Part shown: one piece after another, positions 48,936 to 60,653 of the stretch
Position numbering within the stretch: position 1 is the stretch's first letter
Layout: every line of letters begins with the position of its first letter
Source of the DNA: Nymphaea colorata
Lineage: Eukaryota > Streptophyta > Magnoliopsida > Nymphaeales > Nymphaeaceae
DNA: 64,000 nt
Assembly: GCF_008831285.2 (NCBI RefSeq)
Contig: NC_045149.1
Span: 21,768,535-21,832,534, forward strand
Reading direction: 5' to 3'
Made by a program: the position numbers and the translations under genes
Notes under the pieces: generated by a model
What the model was told of the DNA's origin: nothing
Seen by the model: only the letters and a program-made list of their open reading frames with translations
Database searches by the model: none

Positions 48936-49402
48936 CTTTCTCCATACACAGGACAACCATTTGTCGCCAGCATCAAATTTGTCATCCTTATTGTCTTTAA
49001 AACAATTGACTGCTAGTTCAATAGCGCCTGAGTTGAAAGGAACCGCCTATGCCCATTTCTAATTTATTCTTCAAACCTCTCCTCCTCCTTGGTTCTGGGA
49101 TTTAAGGTTTGTTCTTGGAGCTGGGTGGGTAAACTTAGGGCTACTCATTTTAATTCGAGAGAAGAGCAGTGTTTGCCACCATTTATAGTTTAAAAGAATA
49201 GTGCCCACTAGAATCGAACTGATGATCAAGATTTCACCAGACAATCAATTTGTTCCAGTTATGTACACACTTTAGACTTAATTCAAATGTAAAGAGAGTC
49301 AAGTTTGAAAAATATATATGATCAAGGGGTCAAGTTTAAAATTATATATGATTAAATAAGCTAGAGACATTCCGCAGCTTGAGCATTCTCACGGTCAATC
49401 CT

Positions 49403-49715
49403 GGGCATTGGGTTGATCCAGCCCGATAACGAGTCGGGCTCGGCCCTGCCCGACATCTAAAACTTGGACCCAAGCCCGAGCACAGCCCAGGCCAAGCCCC
49501 GGCCCGATTACATTAAAAAAAAAATTAATATCAAATAATACATAAAAATAATTAATTATAATAAAATATTATAAATATATATAAAAATTAGCTAAAAAAT
49601 TAAAAAAATCATGATCGGGCCTGATACGAGCTTATCGGGCCCAACCAGACCGACCCGATAACAAGTCGGGTAAGCTCGGGTCTCATTTTCCCAGGGCGCT
49701 CGGCCGGTGCCCAGG
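49403..49715. repeat. GC-rich/AT-core repeat family, copy 2
   Basis: Two GC-rich ends, each with the hairpin word CCCGATAACRAGTCGGG, enclose an AT-only core (about 49510-49610). The two end words are direct repeats of each other. It is the largest copy of the family. Confidence 0.55.
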
Positions 49716-50528
49716 CTTACTCAAAGCGGGTGGCTTGGTCACCGCTCACACTCATCAATAAAACACTAAAAGATCTTTCTTCCCTAAACCCGACCCACGA
49801 ATCAACTAAGAAACTTTTAAAATTCAACGTTCAAACTTCTTTGACATATACAAATCTGATATATAAATGGAAAAAACATAATAGTGTTGATTCTTGTATT
49901 CATATTCTTGATTAATTATGATGGTCTCATCTACGTGGTTAGGTTTACCAAAACAAACACTTATGCGCAGGAAAACAAGCACGTTTGGGCATTTTAGTAC
50001 AACCATTTTGTAACACCAATTTGTACTTGTCGGCCAAGACATAAAAGTATTGATTTTTTTCTCCCTTACAACCATTTTAGTTGTCATGTTCATAAAAATC
50101 ATATTTTTACTGTACACATTTGGGCATTTTATGCTAAAATATGTTACTTGGTAGTAATTACTAGGTCAAGGCCTCAAATCACCACAGCCTACGATATTTG
50201 CGATGATGCGTGTGGGAAAGGTAACAGTTAAATTATTGAACGAGGGAGAGGAATAACTATATATATATAGTTAATTTTGTATTTGTTTGTAATCATTTGG
50301 TTGTGAACATCATGTTTTATTAAAGAAAATTAATAAAAAAAATATTTGAGACTCATCCGCAAGGTAATGTTTTTTTTTTACTCATATTTACCGATGTGTT
50401 TATTGCCAATGTAAATATATCTTATATTATCTTGTTGGGGGTGGCATAAACATGTTATAGTATTGCACCGTGCACAAGCTTCGATGTTGACATGTGGATA
50501 GATGTCATGTACTCAAGCATATATGCCT
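49716..50528. other. Intergenic DNA, no supported gene
   Basis: AT-rich; short frames at 49730-50117 overlap on both strands and show no domain. Confidence 0.5.
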
Positions 50529-50740
50529 GGGCATCAAAACTGGCCGTAGTTGGCCCGATGCTCAAAACCTTAGCCCAAACGTGAACCCTTGCCGGAAACC
50601 TAAGCTCAGGCCCAAATCAATGCTTAAAACCTAAGCTCGGGTCGAGCCCCATTTTTTTAAATATAAAATAAAACATTTGAAATAAAATATATTTTTAATA
50701 ATATATATATTTTATTAAATAAAAATAATATAAAAAATTT
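50529..50740. repeat. GC-rich/AT-tail repeat family, copy 3
   Basis: GCCTGGGCATCAAAACTGGCC and CCTAAGCTCGGGTCGAGCCCC are followed by an AT-only tail, as in the copies at 44.4 and 49.4 kb. Confidence 0.5.
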
Positions 50741-52316
50741 ATCCATCCACACCTCACTTTGTATTATGCACAAGCCGCCAGTCCTCCCATAGACACCTAA
50801 CTGCGCGGGTCCAAACCTGCTAAGTTGGGAACTCACCGTCAGGGTGACAGGGTCTGTTGGGTTGTGTGTCCATAAAAAGAGTTGCTTTCATGCCCTCCCC
50901 TTTGATGGCCTTTTAACACCCAAATCCCCTTGAGACAAACGACTCACTTTGACACTCGGTTTGTTTCTTTTCCCATTTCTCTAACAACGACATTATAGTG
51001 AAAAAAGGTAGACTCTGTGGCTAGATCAGTAAAATTTATGAAACATGTAACGGTCAAGTTTAAGTGTTATTACACATGTATAGGGTTTTTGGAAAATAAT
51101 AACTAGTTAGTTGAACATTTTAGAAAATCTACTATACAAATACTCATTTATTAGTCATCATATTATAGTGATCACTGTTTATATTTTAGTGGTAGGTGTT
51201 AAACACTTATATGCTATGTAGATAAAAAACAACTTCGGTCCTTGGTCATTTATAGATCGGTGGTTGAAAGAAAACAAAGAGAAAAAGGTGAACTTTAATA
51301 GTAGAGAATGAAAATGCCCTCTTACCTTTCCTTTAGTTTTTCAAGAACTGATATTGTTGATGTGTCTATCTATCACTTAAGTATCTAATACTTACTAATT
51401 TTTCATATGTGTATATATATATATATATATATATTATAAAATTATTAAAAATGTGATAACTTTTGGGGTAAGATTGACCAGGTGTGTGGTTTATAAAGAC
51501 TAAGGTGAGACAGGCTCTCAGGTTCAGGTTGGGATGTGAGCTGTGTGCCAGCAGATTTTCAAAAGGGCTGTCTGGAGCAGGGCCAGCTCAGTTGGTTCCA
51601 CTCCTTTGCCAGCCACAAGCAGCCGTCCCATGCCTAACTACTTGCAAAATGGAAAGTTGGTCCACCAAATTGAACTTGTCAAGAAAGCAAGTGGCCTGCC
51701 CTTGTGGTCATTTTACTGGATCTGAATGAACCGACTGGCAATTAATCTCTACATCGAGTATTACAGATCATGGAATTTGATCATTAAGGCCTTGCGTTTT
51801 AGCCAAGCTGCATCGATTTTGAAAAAATGAAGCAAGTAGAAAAAGATTTCAACACAAAGGGGCATTTGATAGCTTCATAATTGAGATCATCTGAATTTAA
51901 GAACTGTGGATTTAAGATCAGACTCTTTTCCTTCCATTCTTAAAACTGACCTTTTCTCAATGCAAATAAGTAGAATAAGGGTCTAAATCCTTTATTTGAT
52001 GAAGCATACATTTTTACTATGGAACGCTTACTACATTAGCCAAAGTATGACAAATCAGATATACATCAGATCCATGGATTTCATATCCAGTGTAACCAAG
52101 TGGCCCTCTAAAGGTTGCAGGTTCATCAAACAATTGAGTTGATGAGATTCAACCCCGTCCCATACAGGAACTTGTCCCATGGCTAAAAAATTCAAATTCG
52201 TTGCCGAAAAAACCACAAAGAGTCACTAAAACTGTCATGAACCTTTAATTCTGCATCATATACCGTCATTAATGCTCCCCAACAGCATCCAATATCAGGC
52301 ATTTGAACTCCACACA
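50741..52316. other. Intergenic DNA, no supported gene
   Basis: Contains a (TA)n tract at 51412-51434 and a possible SINE fragment at 52084-52170 (A box-like AACCAAGTGGCC, B box-like GATTCAACCCCG). The frame at 51484-51729 has no recognisable domain. Confidence 0.5.
51412..51434. repeat. (TA)n microsatellite
   Basis: About 11 TA units. Confidence 0.9.
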
Positions 52317-52729
52317 CACATATATATATACACGCCGTCGCCATGATTGCCAGCGTCAAGTCCTTGTATCAATTCCATGAGAACGGCATGCAGTAGGAAT
52401 CATACTCATTACTCACTTCTTCGTTCCTTCCTTCACAAACAACCTAAAGAAGAAAAGATCAGCGTCAAACGCTTTCAACTGTCCGTAGTCAATCATAGCA
52501 AAAGTTCGGAAGCAAAGAGGATCCATATGCACAAGAAATCGAATATATGCAGGTCGACTTCTTTCAAGAAAAACACAGAACGGAAATCAATTAAGCCCCA
52601 GCACGGCAAGTTTTTGAACGCTCAACCCGTTCTTTGAAGAAAAACACGAAATCCCCAAGTGCAAATCAATTAAGCCCAAGAAATTAAGGCGACGGAGACG
52701 AAGTCGACGCAGTTCGTGGCTAGCTAGCC

Positions 52730-52936
52730 ATGTCAGGGACGTTCAAGAGTACTACACTGCACCAAGGCCTTGTAAGAGAGCACGCCCTAGTAGCGAGAGT
52801 GGGGATCACCCTTAGATCGCCTAAGCCTAAGATCGTAGCATCTGCGGCTGCTTCACTAAATGCTGCAGCAGTGGAGCAGCAGAATCAGAAGAAGACGACG
52901 AAGACGAAGAAGAAGCTTTCGATGTTTCTCTACTAA
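52730..52936 (+). CDS. Small hypothetical protein, 68 aa
   Basis: The ATG sits in good context (GCCATGTC). The product is basic, with an Ala-rich middle (VASAAASLNAAAVEQQ) and a Lys-rich end (KKTTKTKKKLSMFLY). Codon choice is varied and more protein-like than in nearby frames. A TATA-like TATATATATACAC at about 52321-52333 lies 400 bases upstream, and the stretch between could be a long 5' leader containing a 17-codon frame starting at 52344 (MIASVKSLYQF...). I recognise no family. It could also be the last exon of an unseen gene or a chance frame. Confidence 0.3.
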   Translation: MSGTFKSTTLHQGLVREHALVARVGITLRSPKPKIVASAAASLNAAAVEQQNQKKTTKTKKKLSMFLY

Positions 52937-53574
52937 GGAAGCATCAATAAATGATGAGACAAACTGGGCCTAGCCAACGTAGCCAGAACTGATAAGGCCC
53001 GCGTCTGACCTTTCCTGCTTTACTCAAAAGTTTTAAAGCACTTCTGCTGCCATGAACTTGTAGAACTTTGCACGTATGTCCAAATGGAGAGCAGAAGTAA
53101 AAGGGTACTGCAGAAAACGACTGGTCCGGGACTGTGCTGGGCGTGAGCCCAGGTGGCCCTGCCGAGTCCGGCCGGCGGGCAGGGCTGGGCGGGTGATGAA
53201 GCTAGCCGTCCACTTTTTGGGGTGCATCCTGCATCCTTTTTTGATGGAGGGGTCAAAGTTTTAGCCCCTCGAGCGCGTGTTGTCCCCTGGCAGAGTGTTG
53301 TCTTCTTCCCTTTTCCTTTCGGGGAAAAGGCACGGCAGCACTGATGGAAAAGCGAGACGTTTCCGGCCTTCTTTTGCAGAACAGACTTCCTTTTCGACGG
53401 TGGCTGGTTTTCGGCAGTGTCCTTTTTCTTTTCTCCCCATCTCCCACTTCTGCTTTGGGGAACATACGATATTAGCTTCACTTTTGATGAAATAACGTAA
53501 ACATGCTTCAGTTTTTAGTCTTTTAGAATTGGCTGTTATTGGAATAGGCTGCACAAAGAACCGAGCCAACTTGA

Positions 53575-53985
53575 ACGCTTTTAAAAAAAAACTCGTCTCG
53601 TGCTTCGTTTACAAACGAGATAAGTTTGAGCTTACAAAGATACTCGATAAATGAGTCAAGTTCAAGTTTAACTCGACTCATTTACACTCGACTTGTCTCG
53701 CAAACCGGTACTCTATAAAATATTATCAAAACCAGTTTTACAAGTTATACAAATTAAACACTTATATGAGTTAAACGATTTACATGAGTTGACGCTTATA
53801 CGAGTTAACGCTAAACGAGTTAACACCTAAACAAGTTAAATGGGTTAAACGAGTCGAGTTTGAGCTCGATTTTGTGTAGTCGAGTCGAGCTCGAACTTAT
53901 TATAAGGTGCTCAACTCAAGTTTGAGCCAAGCTCGAGCTGGCCAAACTTAGGCTCGACTTAACTCGTGTGCAGCCCTAATGGAGG
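53575..53985. repeat. CTCGAGCTCG-word repeat, long copy
   Basis: Packed with variants of ACTCGACTCATTTACACTCGACT and GAGTCGAGCTCGAACTT, ending in CGTGTGCAGCCCTAAT. Related word-rich stretches lie at 3362-3630, 16050-16220 and 19150-19690. The right end resembles the terminal repeat of a non-autonomous DNA transposon, but I could not find a matching left end. Confidence 0.45.
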
Positions 53986-54593
53986 AGGTGGATCATGTAA
54001 GTGGTGCCTTTGTGTTATTTTCACAAAAGTTGGATCACTTCTTATGAAATAATGAAATAATGAAATATGATGGTGGTGATTCCTAATATTGTAAAAAGGA
54101 GGAGGTTTTCTATGTATGTCGGGGTTGAGTTAGTAATTGTAAATTTGGGTGCAGGTCGATGAGCTAGCTAGCAAAGCCCATTTTGGTCAAGGTCGGGTTA
54201 GGTGCCCATGAGTTAGGTTCGTGTCTGACTTGAGAAGCTATGAGTTAGGTTTACCCATGTGCTGTTTAGACCATCTTTTCATCCTTTTCTTTATTCTTTG
54301 CCTGTGGCATTTCAAAGAAGGAAGGAAGAAGATGCGAGAGAAGTCAAGCGATCTTTAGGGTTGGCCAAATGGTAAGTCACGCGACCCTAGCTTGTTCAGA
54401 GGGCATTGACATATATAAATAGCTTGTACCTTGCAAAATTTGGTCTTTCTAGCATTAAAATTGCTGCAGGCATGAAGATGACACTTAGAGTTTAGTATTC
54501 TAATGAAGGATTTAGTTGTTCAACGCAGTGTGGTGAATATGCGCCGGATCAGTGGATTGGCACCAATTCGATTCAATCCATTGGGTGTCATTA

Positions 54594-54719
54594 GGGGCTG
54601 TTTGACAATAATAACAGGAGGTTAAACCAGACAAATGTTGTAAATTCATAGAACTCCGTAACAAGTGTTTCATGAATATACTCCATTTTTTGAAGCAACA
54701 ATAAGTTACTATTGCCAAA
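54594..54719. mobile_element. Tourist-like MITE with TTA flanks
   Basis: Left end GGGGCTGTTTGACAATAATAAC pairs with right end GTTACTATTGCCAAA. TTA lies on both sides (54591-54593 and 54720-54722), fitting the 3-bp duplication of PIF/Harbinger elements, although the right end lacks the outermost few bases of the inverted repeat. Confidence 0.5.
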
Positions 54720-55758
54720 TTAAGAGAAGAGACATCTTGAAATCGAGAACTGGTGGGCCCAAGTTTATGTCTCAATGGTCAAATTGAGAACGGGTAGGCC
54801 CAAGTCAAGTCTTATGCCGAAATAATTTGATACGAACAATCATCGTCTAATTGAAACGGGGATTAAATTATGTTGCAAGTGGTCACTTTTGAATCAAACA
54901 TGAGCAGCAAACTCTACTAGGGTTCATTGGTGCATTCATAATCCACCAGAACTGGATCGAAAGTCATGTGCAAAGGACATCAATTTTCTAGATTCAGATG
55001 GCTCAAATGGTCAATCTGCAGCGTCTGCTGTACCTACTTTGACGCAAGCAGAATGGTCCCAAATGGACTAGGGCTGCCAATTGGTGATATTGACGATTCT
55101 TTGCTGAACAAGCTCAAGAAAATGACTTTAGGTGCTCACAGGTTGGAATCCTCTGGGCTTTGGATTTTTCCTTCCTCAAAATCAACCCAGTAACCTAAGT
55201 TTGTGTACTAAAAACCCATATTAGTGCAATTCTATCTAGCTAATAAGATGAATGGATGAACCCATCTGGGCTATGAGAGCTGCTCATCTCTAAGCTTACT
55301 TATGAAATGAACCTTACCACAAAAAAAGCAAGCCAAACTAACCAAGCTTAGCCGAGCCGAAAAGCGAGATGAAGAAGTGGATGCAAGTTGCAACCACCAA
55401 TCATCATACCACCAAAGGGCACCAAAGTATTTGGCTTAACTCTAACTTTACCAAAGTTGAAAGATATTTAATACTTTGCAGATTTGATATGTATAGATAA
55501 TATTCAAAAGGGGTAGATGGGGCAACAACATATTAAATAGTAGAGCCTAAAGTGTGCCCAAGTCTCTACGTCCAAGCTTTGCAGAGCACACAAATCTCCA
55601 CTCCTTTCACACCTCACCTCGCCTCCCCTTTTCAAGATTCTGCTGGAAAACCCAACCACTTCCCTCATTTTCCATGCTTTTGTCCCACATGTCCATCACT
55701 CAAGGTCTCCTCCCCCTGTAGAAGAAGACACCCACCAAAAGATCACTCACCAGTCTTG

Positions 55759-56739
55759 ATGACAGCCATGAAAGATCCACAACAAATGGGCTCCAATTTC
55801 CAAAAAGCCGACGACAGCAGCGTCTCTCCCAGTGTCGACTCGATGAGACCTGTCTTACTCCAGGGTGGCCTGCTGGAGGAAGACAATGGCGACGAGTTGG
55901 GGCTGAAGAAGAGGAGGCTGACCGCCGAACAGGTGAATGAGCTCGAGAAGTGCTTCGAGGCCGAGACGAAGCTCGATCCCGAGCGGAAGACGAAGCTCGC
56001 CGAGCAGCTGGGCCTCCAGCCCCGCCAGATCGCCATATGGTTCCAGAACAGACGGGCAAGGTGGAAGACGAAGCAGCTGGAGAGGGAGTTCTCTGTTCTT
56101 CGAGCCAATTACGATGATCTCAAGTTCAATTTCGAGTCGCTTCGCCAAGAGAAGGAGAAGCTGGCCATGGAGGTAACCAATTAAATGCTACCATTCTGCA
56201 GATTCTTGCTTTCCTCTCAAATTAGACCGTGCCCAACTTACCAGCAGGGCCACTAAGTCATGAGGAATTATGAATTGTTTACACGGTGGTGCAGAAGTAC
56301 ATGTATGACATGAAGGATATCCACCATGAAAAGATTGATGCATTACATTGTACTGTAAGTGTCGATTAATGGAGTTTCTTCTTCGAATTTTGGGATGCGA
56401 GTACAGGTGAGTCAACTTCGAAGGAAGTTGCAGGAGAAGGAAGATCGGGGCAGAAGCAAGGACACATCGGACAGCGACGCGAGCGCGATAGAGACCAACA
56501 ACTCCCATCCACCAGCCATCGCCGGAATGAGCCCCCGGCAATTGGGGCCCTCTCTGAAGCTTTACACCGGATCTGAACTGGAGCTGCACCTCCCGCCGGA
56601 GACCAAGCTCCTGGATCATCACATGACGCGGTTGTATGGCGAGGAGCCGTTCGGCAATGCGGCGGAGGGGACATTAAATTTCTTCGGCAACGAGCAGGCC
56701 ACGTTTCCATGGGCTTGGCCTGATCACTGGACCCAGTAA
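55759..56739 (+). CDS. Class I HD-Zip transcription factor, 248 aa, two exons
   Basis: HD-Zip class I proteins bind pseudopalindromic CAATNATTG sites as dimers and regulate growth and stress or light responses in the nucleus. Exon 1 is 55759-56172, exon 2 is 56407-56739, with a GT-AG intron in phase 0. The homeodomain covers about residues 48-105 (helix 3 [16 protein letters not shown], residues 90-105). The leucine zipper follows directly, with Leu at 107, 114, 121, 128, 135 and 142; the sixth Leu comes from exon 2 in perfect heptad register, which supports the splice. No START domain follows, so class I or II, and no CPSCE motif is seen after the zipper, which points to class I. The acidic, Ser-rich C-terminus ends [11 protein letters not shown], an aromatic tail typical of class I activation regions. 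Start: ATG at 55759 is preferred; another at 55768 is nearly equivalent. The subclade was not assigned. Confidence 0.92.
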
Positions 56740-56903
56740 TTGACTGTAAGTTTTCGGCATCGGAAGCTGTTTTCTGAACACGACGGGTTTCTAACACAGC
56801 CCCAGTTTCTGATGTACTGTTCTCCTTTTGTTTCCTTAGGACAACATCTCTAAAAAAAAATTCCATATCTTTTCCCAGATTTGAACCTAGCTCTAAGATA
56901 AGA

Positions 56904-56907
56904 TATA

Positions 56908-56939
<32 letters not shown>

Positions 56940-56947
56940 TATATATA
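56904..56947. repeat. (TA)n microsatellite
   Basis: Two adjoining TA runs separated by one extra A, about 170 bases after the HD-Zip stop codon. Confidence 0.9.
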
Positions 56948-57427
56948 AAATATGTGTAGGGTGTTGGTGGTGATGCATGTTAAATTGATCTGGCATGGTA
57001 TGGGCGTTTGAGAGTGGATATGGCTGTGCCCGTTTTTGTGTAAAATTTCTGACAGGGGATCCACGGCTGCTCGTGTTTTGTGTGCCCAAGTCTTGCTTCC
57101 CAAGCGAACTTGATGGAGAGAGAGAGAGAGAGGGTCCTCCAAGCCAAAGACAGTGACCTCTCGTTCACGAGGAGTTGTCGATCGATGAAGAACACCATTT
57201 ATTTATCCACCTTTTAGCTTTTTCAAATGAGAGATTTATTTAAAATTGTTCAATCCGGGGTCCATTTTTCACTCTATATTATCTCATCTGTTGATATGGA
57301 GTCACAAACACGTTTTAGCAAAACATGGATTCCCAATCACAAGAAAAGGATTTGAATTGTAAACAACACGTTTGAGTTGTTTGTGTTTTCAAATTTGAAA
57401 GAGAGAAACTTGTAATGTAATACACTT

Positions 57428-57525
57428 TAGTTAATAGGTATCCCACTTCTACTTAAATCTCAAAGTAGCTTTGGACTAGTTAATAGGTATCCCACTTCTA
57501 CTTAAATCTCAAAGTAGCTTTGGAC
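57428..57525. repeat. Perfect 49-bp tandem duplication
   Basis: Two identical adjacent units, each beginning TAGTTAATAGGTATCCCACT and ending GTAGCTTTGGAC. Confidence 0.9.
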
Positions 57526-60500
57526 CAAGGATAAAAGAAAGCGATTTGGATTCCAAACGTCAAAACCACACGCATTAGATTCATTGAATAAGAAGAATAG
57601 TTGGGTGTAAGGATTCGCTTATTTTTGAAGTAACAACTTGAATTATAAGATAAGTGTTCCCTTCATTAATGAATTGGCACAACCCAGCACAAGGACATGA
57701 ATCCTTTTTATTAAGCAGTGAAAAGTAACTTATTTTTAAAAGATATTTCGATAATAAAATCCTCAATGGGAGTAAAAAAGAGAAATATATTAAAATCTTT
57801 TTTAAAAACTAACAAAGATACGCGCCAAGAATCAAGATCTGTATCCCGAAAGTCATCCTGGCGAAGGAAACCAAAAAAAAAAAGGAGGCCAATACCTGAC
57901 AGGTTTCAGTAGAAATGCTGCGGTACCACCGCCCATAGGATTTGATTCGTTGTATGCGTAGATACTCTACTTTCATATTTCGTGTCACATATTTCTTCTC
58001 TAAATTGATAAATTAGTGAATATATCTCATATATTCATATTTAAAGTCATATATACTCAAACTTAAATATATTGTTATTACACTACTAAAAACTTGAGCG
58101 AGCTTTTGTAAAAAACTTACATAAATTAATTAATGTCAACATACCACGGCAGTTGACATGTTGCCTTGAACAAGTTTAAAAAAAAATATGTACACTTTTC
58201 TTTTTCGCTTGAGTCTGCAATTAAATATATCATTAGTAACAGCTTAACATTGAAGAAGTAGTGGAAGGTCCCATGGACTTAGTAAAATAAACCGAGGCGA
58301 CAGTGGCCGACCATTTTTTCCGGGTCATTCTATTACAAAATTTGAGGCTAACCGCAACTTTCTTGCATGAATTTTTATATAGTACATCAAGCTAGCATAT
58401 AATAATCTCAACCACCCTTAAATTGTGTAGCCTATCTCTGTGACTGTGGCGGATTGAAACAAACCATCTACAGAAGAATATGAATTGAGTGAGAAAAGGA
58501 AGTACCATATAGGTATATTATATGCTTATTCCACAGTACTAGATGCTTTAATTATATATTCTTTATTTCAAATATGAAGGTACAAGTTTAATTTGTGGGT
58601 TTCTTAATGGCTTAGAGAAACGTATAGGTGTTTCTAATTATAAACGTTATGGTACTGCATTCGGGACGGCATGTTTCTCGATTTTCAAAAAGAAAGAAAA
58701 AGATAAGCTTCGAAGTACATGATATAGGTCTCACCTTTTTCTTTACCTAATCATTGATATGATTTGCAAAAAATTGAATCATTATACTAGTGGCTTTGAA
58801 GTTGACACGCACCTAGGTTCCTTTTTCTGCTTATAACATAGTATCATGTGGCTGATCATGATATTTCATGTTGTATATGAGTTAATAATACTTTTTTTCA
58901 TCATAGAAATTTGGACATTACACCCGATATTATGCAAAAAAGTAGATGACGCACCTATTAGTTTCATCATCGTTTTATACTGAAAAACTGATAAGTTTTT
59001 GCTTTGCTGATGAAAACCACATTAGGATCAGCTTAAAGTAAGCAAAAATACCACATTAGGTATATCTCTTGGTGTCAACCGAGCACATTGGGTGAGGGAA
59101 AAGTGTCGGAGTTTCAGCTTTTTTGTGAGGCAGTAGAATGAAATACTACTTTTGTTCACCCAGCACATTGCTGAGCCTAAAATACTCGCTCTACTTCTCG
59201 AAATTTTCAATTATTTCATACATTTGTGCTTCGTGAATAAAATACTGTCTATACCAATTACCATTCAAGTTAACTGAGAACAGCCTTCTTAATTTTTGTT
59301 AAATATGAAAAGACTTAAGTGACTTTGTAACAATTTAGATACCTGTATCTATGTACTTTTATGAACACCACCAGTTTAGAGACGGCCCCGCCAAGAAATG
59401 TTGTGATCTTGTTGAAGATTTCAAAACCCTTTACAAATAATACAGAAGATTCATATATAAGTTTACTTTCATTGGCTTATAACGATACCACCAATTATTG
59501 GTTGAATATGGACAAGAAAAAAAGTTCTTCCATTGTGTTTATGTTTAATATATATAATATATAGAGGTATCCTAGGCAAGACCTTACCTAACTTTTTGTT
59601 TCCATGCTTAATGAAGAGGCGCCACTCGAACCCGTGAGTCGTCTCCAGCTTAAGGTGAAGAGTTGGGGGCTGCGAGTCAGTCAAGCTGATCAGTTGAACG
59701 GCTCATGGCTGCAGCTTTAGACCGCCGGACATTTGCTTCAGTAAGCCTCCTTGGTCAACGCATGTGCATGCACATGGGTGTGGGTGCGGACGACAGACTT
59801 ACTAAGTCATGACTTAAAGGGGGCAGAGCCAGGATTCTGTTTTAGAGGGGCCAAAAAATTCAGCAGGATACAAAATAAAATTTCCAACAAAAACTAGTAT
59901 TTTTTTCGGAAGTTCTAAGAGAACCAAACTAAATATTTTTTGAAAAAGTTTAATGCATGCATATCTCCAAGCCAGAAGAGGGAGGGAGGGAATGGCCCCC
60001 TCCTAGCCCCCTTCTCCCCCACTGTGCTTATGCTTACATGCACGCACATACATACACACTGATTGTATGTGCTTGTATGCATGGACATACACGGGGTACA
60101 CATTCACACCAAGATCGTCCAAGGTGAGAAGATTGAGTTGCGTGCACACTACCGTGCATAGACGGGGGCATTTTCAAATTTTTGTTTATAAAGTAGAAGA
60201 TATTTTAGTTTTTTTTTTCAACAAACTTTGTTTACCCTAATGAAAAGTTTTCTTTTTGTGTTTTTATAGGAACATTTTACTCATTGCATACCACTATGCA
60301 CAAAAAATTCATGTGCAAAGGTGGCATAAGCATCATGCGCAGTGATAACAGAATTTACAACTAATTGTTTTTCAAGTTATCTTCCCAGTTAAAATTGACT
60401 CTTGATTCACTATCTAGTTCATCAAACTTGCTTGAAGGGTTTGATTTACTTATAGAAAATAGGCCAAGATATTGGGATGGGTTTATTCTTGTAACAGAAA

Positions 60501-60653
60501 TAATAATATTGTTGTACTAAAGAAATAATGAGTGCAATTGCTGAACCAAGCTCGAACGTGGTGGTCTGAACTTGAACCCAATTTGAGAACCCAAAGTCGA
60601 GTATTGCTTTAGAGCATGGTAATTGAGTGATAAAAACAAGCTTAAGCAACTAA

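Larger units (their letters stand above)
46879..49402. other. Intergenic DNA, no supported gene
   Basis: Short frames at 47301-47667 occur on both strands in several phases and look like chance. It includes copy B of the dispersed repeat at 48510-48710 and a CAGTGGCGGA-type MITE at 48775-48935. Confidence 0.5.
52937..55758. other. Intergenic DNA and HD-Zip upstream region
   Basis: A GC-rich patch at 53080-53480 holds overlapping frames on both strands with no domain. A repeat rich in CTCGAGTCGAGC-like words occupies 53575-53985 and ends GTGTGCAGCCCTAA. A Tourist-like MITE lies at 54594-54719. The HD-Zip gene's promoter must lie at the right end; TATTAAATAG at 55531-55540 is a possible TATA box. 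The open frame continues upstream of the chosen HD-Zip start as a likely 5' leader. Confidence 0.5.
56740..60653. other. Intergenic DNA between HD-Zip gene and copia element
   Basis: Contains (TA)n at 56904-56947 in the HD-Zip 3' flank, a perfect 49-bp tandem duplication at 57428-57525, and otherwise AT-rich sequence. A minus-strand B box-like GGGTTCGAGTGGC at about 59625-59637 may be a SINE relict. No coding frame is supported. Confidence 0.55.

Noticed and set aside
53020..53481. 153-codon minus-strand frame in a GC-rich patch
   Set aside because: Competing frames of similar length are open on both strands, as expected from GC-rich sequence with few stops; no domain recognised.
55552..55758. 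Upstream extension of the HD-Zip frame by 69 codons
   Set aside because: The extension is Pro/Ser/His-rich without resemblance to HD-Zip N-termini and looks like an open 5' leader; the ATG at 55759 fits the family length.
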